Positions 56,515-64,000 of a stretch of DNA of 64,000 nucleotides are shown here, in pieces. The stretch covers positions 2,046,501 through 2,110,500 of the forward strand of contig JAOTOL010001605.1 of assembly GCA_034440575.1 (NCBI GenBank), given 5' to 3'. The notes under the pieces were generated by a model, which was not told where the DNA came from, searched no databases, and saw nothing but the letters and a program-made list of their open reading frames with translations. How positions within the stretch are numbered: position 1 is the stretch's first letter; each line of letters opens with the position of its first letter. Made by a program: the position numbers and the translations under genes. The DNA is from Imbricaverruca yamaguchii. Its lineage: Eukaryota > Arthropoda > Thecostraca > Neoverrucidae.

Positions 56515-56605
56515 AGAGAGGTTAGCGACGCTGTAGTGTCTAGAGAGGTTGGCGACCCTATACGGCCTAGCAATAAAATGCGTCGTGAAAACTCTAGGTA
56601 GTTAT
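56305..56605 (+). mobile_element. tRNA-derived SINE, family B-like, with internal microsatellite
   Basis: tRNA-like head ending GTGGGTTCGAATCTCGCAGC, then TATCGGCGTG running into (GT)n and (GA)n, then GAGGTTAGCGACGCTGTAGT and GAGGTTGGCGACCCTA. The microsatellite sits exactly where the 55025 copy has CGGCGTGAGAG. Confidence 0.7.
56450..56506. repeat. (GT)n(GA)n compound microsatellite
   Basis: About 16 GT then 12 GA units within the SINE. Confidence 0.97.
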
Positions 56606-57047
56606 TCAGTGGGGAACCCAGCATATCCCATAGCTCGAGACCATTCTGCCGTGGTACCAGCAATTGCCACCTTTGCTGTGTCATGATGTGTATGTTACAT
56701 GTGCGTTGGAACATCAATAACACTGAAGGAGCTGAACTGTTTGGAGTTCAAGACAACTTCAATGATCTGCCAGGGTATTGCCTAAATATTATTTGGGATG
56801 CTCCATTTCGTTCATTCAGCTTTGAAATAATCCGCCATGGATGTTATTCTTTCAATCATGAAATCATCCGTTATGGGTATTATATGCCGGACGGGAGAAT
56901 GAGTATTATAGTGCTCATTGTGTGCATGCATAAAAGGTGGTGTGATTAGTTTATTGGACACTTACAGGTTTGGACGTCAATGTGTGTTGATGCGGCGATT
57001 AGTTTCGTTAATCTATGCATTTTATTTCCTCCAGCTACTGGAATAAA

Positions 57048-57116
57048 ATGAGTGCTCTTGTCTGGGGTATCAAGAACGGAGATCTGGACCAGGTGAAGGA
57101 ATCTGTGGAATCAAAG
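57048..57116 (+). CDS. MTPN: Myotrophin exon 1 (start)
   Basis: ATG at 57048-57050, 23 codons ending ESVESK, donor AAG|GTGAGT. The preceding acceptor ends at 57034, so 57035-57047 is 5' UTR. The next intron (57117-58838) contains a GC-rich insert and two clusters of a 22-bp repeat. Confidence 0.9.
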
Positions 57117-60100
57117 GTGAGTGAGTTGGAAGTTACGGACAAGACTCCGCCCGATCATAACGCGAACGATTGGCTCTGACGTAATCAACCTGTTGTGGCC
57201 GATTCCATCGCGAATACATCTGGAGCCTCATTCACGGTGCAGTTGTGTAGTTGTGGCCTTGGCCTTGCAGCCTTTAGACTGGAGACATCTTCTGTTTCAA
57301 ATATGAAAAGAGTAAATTAGGGGAATACCTTTCCCAGGTTGTGTCATTGTGGAGTTGCAACAGGGAACAGACCAGACATTTTATTTCAGCATTATTCTAG
57401 GACAATAAAAGAGGCCTAATGACAATCAGCAGGAACAGCAAATGATTACAGGCACTCCCCCCCCCCCGATGAGGCACCACCTTTACGCGGTGGTGGGATT
57501 TAGTGCCCCAATGACCCGGCGACCATCATACCGGCGAGGGGTGAGACCAGGAGTGCCTCACTCGTCCTTCCATCCATACGCTCCCATTCCAATTCCCATA
57601 TCATCCCAACATCCATGTCCTTCACGTGACCCTGCAACACCAACTATCCCTACTATGAGCAGGCAGGGCAACTTCCCCGGCCCTGCCCACCAGCTCAGTT
57701 TTATCGGGGTAGCCGCGCCCCCTCGACCCGCCCCCCGGGGTTGACGGAGTCTTCGAGGTTGAGGTCCCCCGTCGGACGGTGCTGGTTGTGACGGGAGACC
57801 AACACACCTCTTTGGTCCCGATATCCCGGAGGGGTGGGCGGGCCCGTGAGGCCTCACGCGGGTCAAGTGGCAGGTCGCCTCGGGCTGGGGGCCTGGGTTT
57901 CCCAGTGCCTGCCGGCCCGGCCGGCTGGGGTCAAGGGGTGGGCGACGCTGGATCCTGGTCGGGGTGGTGAGTCTCTCTCTCCCGGCCGGGCGAAGGCGCC
58001 GCCTGCCCCGTATAGCTCTTTGGGCGCCTGGGGACCTCCCGTCCGCGGGACCCAGGCGTCCCCCCGGTAGGGCCCCTATGGGGTGGGGCACCCGAGGAGC
58101 CGAAACAAAACGCACAACACAGGGCATCCAGACCAACTAAAAACACCCCTGGTCCATCTCCAGCTCAGATGCACAAATTAATGGAATGCAAGTGACCCTA
58201 ACTGGTGTCACGTATGACCCGGGCTAACCTTACGGTGACCCGAGGTGATGTCACATGTGACCCGGGCTGAAGTCACGTGTGATCCTGACTCAGTGATAAA
58301 TTATTCGTCAAATAGGTTGCAAAATACCACTTTCTGGACACTCAATCGACATCCTTCTCCAAGAAGTATCGACATCTTGCTCCGTGATGCGTGCTTATGA
58401 AGTCTTCGTGTCTCCTTTCAAGCAGTATCTCGCCTATACGTATCATGTCAATGCTCCTAATAAGGAATAGTGACACACGGACATGTGGCAACGTAATTTT
58501 GGGTAAAGGGATTAACTATGTGATAAGGCGTACGGTATCAAATTATAGCAAGGTAATTTTCTCCCTGTCCTGAATACAGCTCTTCCTAAATTATGAATGT
58601 CAAAGCAAATGACAAATGTTCAGCCATAAGTGCCTACACCATTGGCCCAAATTTGAGTCTGAAAAGCATCAAAAGCACTTTAATTGACACTAATTCCATG
58701 GCAAATTTCGACATCCTTCCCTGCCCGTTTCGACATCTCACACCTAACGAAAGACCAATATTTTAACCCTGTCCTGACTGATGTCACATGTGATCTGAGC
58801 TGATGTCACGTGTGACCCGTGCTGATGTTTGGTTGCAGAACGTGGACGTGAACGCACCGATAGACGGTCGCAACCCGATCCACTACGCGGCCGACTACGG
58901 CCAGCTGGAGGTGCTGCAGTACCTCCTCAACAAGGGAGCCGAGCTGAACGTGAGCGGCCAGCGTCGGCACCGACGCCGGCACCGACGCCGACACCACGCC
59001 GGGTGTCTTTGTGTCCGGTTATATATTGCGGGCGGAATATGGCACCTACTGAAAAAATAGCGACATCGCAAATTGAATATTTTACCTGTATTCACATCTT
59101 TCACGGGCGAATATCAACCGTATTGCAGGACGCACGATGTGTCACACGAAGTTAACCTCAATTTCCTTGAGCGTTACGCTTGTGTCAGTGGCGTAGCCAG
59201 GGGTCAAGGGGCAGATCTCCTCCCCCTCCTCCTGAATGGTCTAAGGGTGCCCGTAAGGGCCCTTGGTCGTGAAGACAAGAGAGGGACACTCCCGAGAGCT
59301 GGAAAGTGTATGACAGCTGGAAGTGGAAGATTGTGAGGATCCATCCCAGGTTCCTCACAATCTTCATAAAGAGGACTTGTGAGGACCCATCTCAAATTTG
59401 AAAGTCCCCCGATATTATAGCTAGACAAGACTGTTGCGGACTGTGATTGGCCCCATAAAAGCAGTAGAGGGCCCTGGGGATGAAGATGGTTTCTGAAGAT
59501 CAGATATGACTGAACAATGATTCTTCTAACGTTGAGAGCGGCTCCTGATTGATGAATAATGTGCTCTGGGGGATACAAGATATATGTTTGCGCTTGCTGT
59601 GGGTAATACTGAGGACCAGCATCAGAACTAGAATGGTATCGAAATCACAACAGCCGTCGATAACTGGGAAGGTCCCAAGGAACTTGAAAGGGACACTGGG
59701 GGCCAACAGGGCCCCCTGATGGTTAAGGACAGTCTCTAAGGCTAGCGTTAGTTGTGAGGAATACTGAGGACCTTATGTAGGTCCTCAGTATTCTCTCAAC
59801 ACTCAAATATATTTAAGATTTGCATAATCGAAATGTTTAATAGCCCATCATAACCTTCTGACTTCCCGTTGGCACTTCTTCAGCGTCGCATATACAGTGA
59901 GAGGTCGTGGTGTACTGCTAGTGCCGATGCTACCTGCGTGTCATTTCTGTTTTCAGGTGACTGACAAACACGGCATATCGGCCATATTGGCTGCCATATG
60001 GGAGGGGCATACCGACTGCGTAAAGCTTATGCTGACCAAGGTAGGTGTGTTCGTGTGTTTGTTTGGCCGCATGCTCCGCATACTTGTACTACTTTAATAT

Positions 60101-61076
60101 CGGCATGGAGCGTCGTTTGTGGCGTCGGACGAGCGAGAGCCAGAGGCAGGCTGTAGGGCTCCTCTGCGCTGCAGGTACGGTCTCTGATGCCGCGGCAGTA
60201 GACTTGTGGAACAACTGCAACTGTGAAGCTCGAGAAGACTCTATTGCGTCTAATCCTCACGGAAGAGACACAATTTCAAAAATAAGGCAAACGTATTCAA
60301 CCATTTGGCGCAGTGCATTCAATTTCGACATCGAGCCGGCATGGGCGCTACATGACCGATGTAGTCGGTGCGCCCTACAGCCCTAATATCTAACTCCATA
60401 TTCGGCAGAGAAACTCAATTGCGGGAATAGTTACTCGGACAGTCCCTCGGATTTCCGCACGCGTCCTTTGAAAAGCAATCGGCTAACGCGGAAATTGGCG
60501 AATAATTGAAGACACCAGCGAATATTTGAGAACACCAGCGAATAATTGAAGACACCATCGAATAACTGAGGACAATAGCGAACACTTAATGTCACCAGCT
60601 AATAGTTGAGGACAGCAGGGAATAACCGAGGTGTGGCGTGGCACGGGATTACCGCTCGCCGACCAGCGTCCGCGGCGTCAAGTGCACGGGCCTCGTCTGC
60701 CTGTAGCAGGATCCTTCGGTGGCACGTCCCGACGGTACGGCCCCACCGTGTGCCGGTGGAGCGGTCCTCCGACCACCGGGCCCTCGGAGCCGGGGTAGCC
60801 CGCGGTGTGCGTGACCTGTCAAGACGCGGAACCTGAGAGCGAGCACGTGAACGAGGCTGTCCTACACGCAGGTGCCGGAGATGAAACCCCTTCCGTGTGT
60901 CTAGTGTGGGTGTGTGTGGGTGTGTGTGTGTGCGTGATTGCGTACATTGCTAGGCTCACGTGTCGGGGATGCGAAACAAGTACTTTAAAAAGGAGGTATT
61001 GTGTACCATCTTTACCTGCATTACCTTCCGCTAAAGTATGATTCTTCTTGTTCTGCTCTCATGTGTCTGATAAGAT

Positions 61077-61138
<62 letters not shown>

Positions 61139-61725
61139 AATCTTCTCATTCATGCGCTCATCTTCCCTGGTAGGTTTGCATACGCTATGTGTTGCGATGT
61201 TTTATGGAGTGGCGTTGGCATTGCGACAGCAGTGTGGCAATTAATATCCTTCAAAATCGGCAGGGGTGCCAGTAAATGTTAGCGCGATAGATCACGCGGA
61301 TGTGCTCACGGGTCAACCTCAATATGTCGGATACTCACGGGTTCGGGGGTCAACCTCAATATGTCGGCTTGCAAGTTTGTGAAGTTTTCCCTTACGGGCG
61401 GCGCTGATCAGGAAGGAACTCGCAGCCCTCATCACTCGCCATAGTATTCCTCAGCGGGCTTGTGCTTTATCACCCGTAGTGGTCATCGCCTTTTGCAATT
61501 CCAAGTAAGTGTGTCCTTCACATGGTCTTGCGACGTGTCTGCGGTGCCCACAACGGTCCGATTGTGCGGAAACGCCGGCCGTTCGGTCAGTCGACCGGCT
61601 GCCGGCGCCGCCCTCTAACCGTGCTGTCTGTCGGCCAGGGTGCCTCGAAGACGGGCAAGACCCCGGACGGCACCAGCTACCTGGACGCCGCCGAGAAGGC
61701 CGAGATCAAGGAGCTGCTCCGATAA
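57048..61725 (+). CDS. MTPN: Myotrophin, whole gene (4 coding exons)
   Basis: Small cytoplasmic ankyrin-repeat protein, known as V-1; in animals it binds and inhibits actin capping protein and can interact with NF-kappaB. Exons 57048-57116, 58839-58949, 59957-60040, 61639-61725; every junction is GT/AG in phase 0. The product is 116 residues against 118 in vertebrates. Residues 1-23 (MSALVWGIKNGDLDQVKESV) form the first repeat's helix, 24-60 a full ankyrin repeat (PIHYAADYGQLEVLQYLL), 61-88 the next (ISAILAAIWEGHTDCVKLML), and 89-116 the C-terminal part (TPDGTSYLDAAEKAEIKELL). The ATG lies 13 bases after an acceptor (TTCCTCCAG), so there is an upstream 5' UTR exon. It appears intact. Confidence 0.93.
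57440..58145 (+). other. GC-rich insert in myotrophin intron 1
   Basis: About 700 bp of GC-rich DNA in an AT-rich intron, beginning near a C-run and ending CACCCGAGGAGCCGAAACAA then AACGCACAACACAGGGCATC. The minus strand is open for 192 codons (57558-58136) but the product has no recognisable domain. The composition and GCACCCGAGGAGCC-type end recall 5' UTRs of non-LTR elements; this is a guess. Confidence 0.35.
58194..58300 (+). repeat. 22-bp repeat cluster with TCACGTGTGA cores
   Basis: About four variants of TGATGTCACATGTGACCCGG; cores CACATGTG or CACGTGTG are near-palindromic. A second cluster is at 58763-58836. Confidence 0.85.
58340..58790 (+). repeat. Dispersed repeat, copy in myotrophin intron 1
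   Basis: Relative of 28770-29105 (see there), lying between the two 22-bp repeat clusters. Confidence 0.65.
58763..58836 (+). repeat. 22-bp repeat cluster abutting myotrophin exon 2 acceptor
   Basis: Three variants of TGATGTCACGTGTGACCCGT, the last running into the GGTTGCAG acceptor at 58831-58838. Confidence 0.85.
58839..58949 (+). CDS. MTPN: Myotrophin exon 2 (ankyrin repeat)
   Basis: Acceptor GGTTGCAG; 37 codons NVDVNAPIDGRNPIHYAADY then GQLEVLQYLLNKGAELN; donor AAC|GTGAGC. It encodes one complete ankyrin repeat. Followed by intron 58950-59956 with a hairpin at 59751-59800. Confidence 0.93.
59751..59800. repeat. Hairpin, 15-bp perfect inner arms
   Basis: GAATACTGAGGACCT (59759-59773), loop TATGT, exact complement 59779-59793; outer bases GTTG/CAAC also pair. 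Confidence 0.93.
59957..60040 (+). CDS. MTPN: Myotrophin exon 3 (ankyrin repeat)
   Basis: Acceptor CTGTTTTCAG; 28 codons VTDKHGISAILAAIWEGHTD then CVKLMLTK; donor AAG|GTAGGT. The intron to exon 4 (60041-61638) holds a SINE-tail fragment and a (TA)n run. Confidence 0.93.
60330..60395 (+). mobile_element. SINE-tail fragment, family B
   Basis: GCGCTACATGACCGATGTAG then TCGGTGCGCCCTACAGCCC, diverged relative of the 49689 tail. No target duplication found. Confidence 0.6.
61082..61134. repeat. (TA)n microsatellite
   Basis: About 26 TA units in myotrophin intron 3. Confidence 0.97.
61639..61725 (+). CDS. MTPN: Myotrophin exon 4 (end)
   Basis: Acceptor GTCGGCCAG; GASKTGKTPDGTSYLDAAEK then AEIKELLR and TAA at 61723-61725. 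It corresponds to the last ankyrin part of myotrophin. Only weak AATACA-type sequences (near 61817) could serve as poly(A) signals. Confidence 0.93.
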   Translation, partial: GASKTGKTPDGTSYLDAAEKAEIKELLR

Positions 61726-62512
61726 GGCGGCCGCTCGTCTTCCACCGCGCTGTGATTTGTGAAACGCCGCTCCTGTGATGACAGTATTGGAGCGGCCGTG
61801 AGCTATTCTTTGTACTAATACACTTTGATAACGGCGACCTTCTTTGTCCTATGATCTGTTGTATGGCTAGCACCGACGCGCCGGATCTCGCCTCGTTTAT
61901 TTGTTGTCGCGTCGTGACGACGCTGTCGGCGGCCGCGCAGCCGACCGGCCGGATGTTATTCCCGCGCGCACCGGATGTGACTTCCCTTCGCTACTCCCGC
62001 GAGCACGTGCAGAGCGTCGGCCCCGCTGTGTCTATGTGGCCCCGCTGTTAACGGCACCCCGTCGGTGATTGTGGCGTCGCTGTTGTGTCGGCTTCCGTGG
62101 GGGGGGGCGATATGTGCCCAGTGTATAGTCGCCGTGTTCGGCGGGTCTGTCAGCGGCCGTACTCCAGTGACCCATTGCTATGAAAATACACTCATTAGAT
62201 AGTCGATGTCGGAGCGTTTTGTCGGTGGGTTCTGCCGGCATCGTAAGGTGGCTTCGAACTTTGTGACCGTCCCTTGAACGGTTGGATGTTTGTTGGCTCT
62301 GGTTGCACATGCTTCACCTTGATTCACCTCGCTTTGTGGATGCACAGTGCACACGCACCCACAAGCTTGGTTTGTCAGCACAAAATCGCGCCCGGATCCC
62401 TCTTCCATGCACTGACTGGCGCCGATTTAGGGTAACTACGGTAATGCGGAATAGAGAAGTTCGGAAACGAGTTGTCGACTGATAAGTTTGCCTATTATTT
62501 GGCGATGATAAG

Positions 62513-62515
<3 letters not shown>

Positions 62516-62581
<66 letters not shown>
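62516..62581. repeat. (TA)n microsatellite
   Basis: About 33 TA units, followed by TATG-interrupted repeat to about 62635. Confidence 0.97.
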
Positions 62582-62587
<6 letters not shown>

Positions 62588-63428
62588 GTATATATATGCT
62601 ATATATACTATATATATATGTGTATATATAGTATGTATGATGGCTCCGTTAATACTGCGCCGATTCAAGTCTGGCAGGCATTTGTATACCTTCATTGATT
62701 ACGATCAGCTCTAGCTCCGTCGCTGTGGGTTCAGGTGACCGCCATCTCCTTGTATATGCTGGGCGATTCAAGGATAAATCACCAAAATGGGCTCAAATTG
62801 ACTACACTCCTCTCCGAGTTTCATAAGCAGGGGCGCAGTGGGCTATCTACGACATAGATTACGGTTATGAGATCTTTATGTTTCTAGGCCGGAGAGGTCA
62901 CAATGTGCAGGCCATGAACATTTGTGAGAACACCCAGAAAGTGCAAATAGAGTATAATTTATGTTTTAATGGTAGCAATTTTCCCCTGAAACGTAGCACT
63001 TGGAAGTGGAAGATGTGCCCAAGGCAATACAATAGGTTCGGTATTTTAAGGTCAACTTTTGACAGCGTACCCCTTTTGCAAATTATATTTAGATGTTTTA
63101 TATGCTTAGTTAATGGGTGTCTAGTAGTCATTTAATTTCTTGCTTCATAAAACTGAAACCATCATGGTTCACAGAGGTCAAATGCCTGACATGAGCGCTA
63201 GGTGGTGCTATTTTACGTGGCAGGGAGCGTGCCTGGTATGGATGTCATTTAAAAGCCACTTCCCATTGAGCACGATGGTGATTGTATCAAATACACTAGA
63301 GGTCAAGTGATCACATGTGGGCCAGTGGCCTGACGTCGACATAGTGGATATGCGTTTTAGAAGTGGTTGGTATGGGCCCCGTCTTGAAGCCCTCTGCTGC
63401 CAGATCATAGTCACACCAGGTCAGTTGG

Positions 63429-63610
63429 GGAGGGGATGGCCGAGTGGTTAGGGTGTTGGGCTCTGGGCACCAAATGTCCCAGGTTAGACACTCGCACCGC
63501 TCGGGACATTTTCCGATCCCGCGGCCCACCGGCGAAACAGTGTGGGCGGTGCCATTAGCCGTGAATGTGCAAAAAAGCGCGTCGTGAACCACCCAATAAA
63601 CAAACAAACA
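63429..63610 (+). mobile_element. tRNA-derived SINE, family A, full length
   Basis: Head GATGGCCGAGTGGTTAGGGT, weakened B box (AGGTTAGACAC), body as in the other copies, tail CCAATAAACAAACAAAC. No convincing target duplication, so probably older. Confidence 0.88.
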
Positions 63611-64000
63611 TCAGATCGACTGCATCAGAGGTCACGGCGGTCTCACTAGGTCAGCGGCCTGTCCCTAAGCTGAAGTTTTAGGTGTACATTATAGAAGTTT
63701 CCATATTGGTGTTATTTGGGTGATTGGTTTTATTTGACATTACGATGCTCACGATGTATCACGGCATCACAGTATCACAATTTCCTTGTAGGATTTCGTC
63801 GCGATGTGGCCTTTTCGTGTCGCTGGTGCCTGTTCATGGGTCGGCGAGGCGTTATCTACCGAGGGTCGTTATTTTATGACGTGTTTCGGAGGTGTTCGTG
63901 GAAGGGGCCGCGGTCACGCAAATCTCTGAACAGGAGCTCAACAGTAAAGCGGTGTAATTTTACGAGTCCAGCGACATTAGTTCGCTGAACCCCGGGAGGC

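Larger units (their letters stand above)
61726..64000. other. Downstream of myotrophin, no further gene seen
   Basis: The GC-rich first 450 bp is probably myotrophin 3' UTR. Then a (TA)n run (62516-62581) and a SINE. Short open frames near 62900 and 63700 have no recognisable product. Confidence 0.5.

Noticed and set aside
57558..58136. 192-codon minus-strand ORF as a gene
   Set aside because: No recognisable domain, Pro/Arg/Gly composition expected from GC-rich DNA, lies inside an intron of an intact gene.
63429..63500. tRNA-Leu/Ser-like gene (also heads at 9784, 23523, 50430 and 56380)
   Set aside because: A and B boxes are present but no complete cloverleaf; each is fused to a SINE body and tail, often with target duplications.

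Overview
The window is animal nuclear DNA. Coding is split by introns with GT/AG borders. Exons are GC-rich, while introns and spacers are AT-rich and full of microsatellites, minisatellites, tRNA-derived SINEs, non-LTR retrotransposon relics and small inverted-repeat elements. The bHLH and ankyrin proteins look arthropod-like. The mix of very GC-rich exons, long (CT)n arrays and abundant SINEs suggests a crustacean, but that assignment is an inference. No bacterial gene, operon, CRISPR array, rRNA or intact tRNA was found.

Three protein-coding genes can be reconstructed exon by exon. (1) On the minus strand, a MyoD-family (Drosophila nautilus type) myogenic bHLH gene has exon 1 at 12917-13298 and exon 2 at 3678-3884. 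A 9-kb intron splits the bHLH domain, and the 3' end probably lies beyond the left edge of the window. (2) On the plus strand, 34226-48473, a large RING/SR-rich protein of the SCAF11/SCAF1/PHRF1 family has eight coding exons. One of these is a 5-kb exon with an RS domain, and the last exons encode the conserved C-terminal domain. (3) On the plus strand, 57048-61725, a four-exon myotrophin gene encodes a 116-residue ankyrin protein. The three have different jobs (muscle cell fate; RNA polymerase II CTD-linked RNA processing; actin capping and growth signalling), and nothing indicates co-regulation beyond adjacency.

Layout: 1-3.6 kb spacer with a 280-bp (CT)n array and a fold-back element; 3.7-13.3 kb MyoD gene; 13.3-34.2 kb spacer with a hAT MITE just upstream of MyoD, LINE relics at 14.6-15.9, 28.1-28.7 and 29.7-30.6 kb, a broken TE-associated ORF at 20.7-21.2 kb, and decayed tandem arrays; 34.2-48.5 kb SCAF-family gene; 48.5-57 kb spacer with SINEs, palindromes and a LINE 3' relic; 57-61.7 kb myotrophin; then spacer to the end.

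The most unusual structure is a minisatellite at 34.66-35.66 kb. Each of its 16 units carries a copy of the 3' splice site and the first codons of the RING exon, so the true acceptor is only the last in a row of near-identical acceptors. Other points of note are three single-base frame breaks in GC-rich coding sequence, a coding 10-residue repeat array, extremely short SINE-tail insertions (35 and 55 bp) still flanked by target-site duplications, and several perfect 15-16 bp-arm palindromes.
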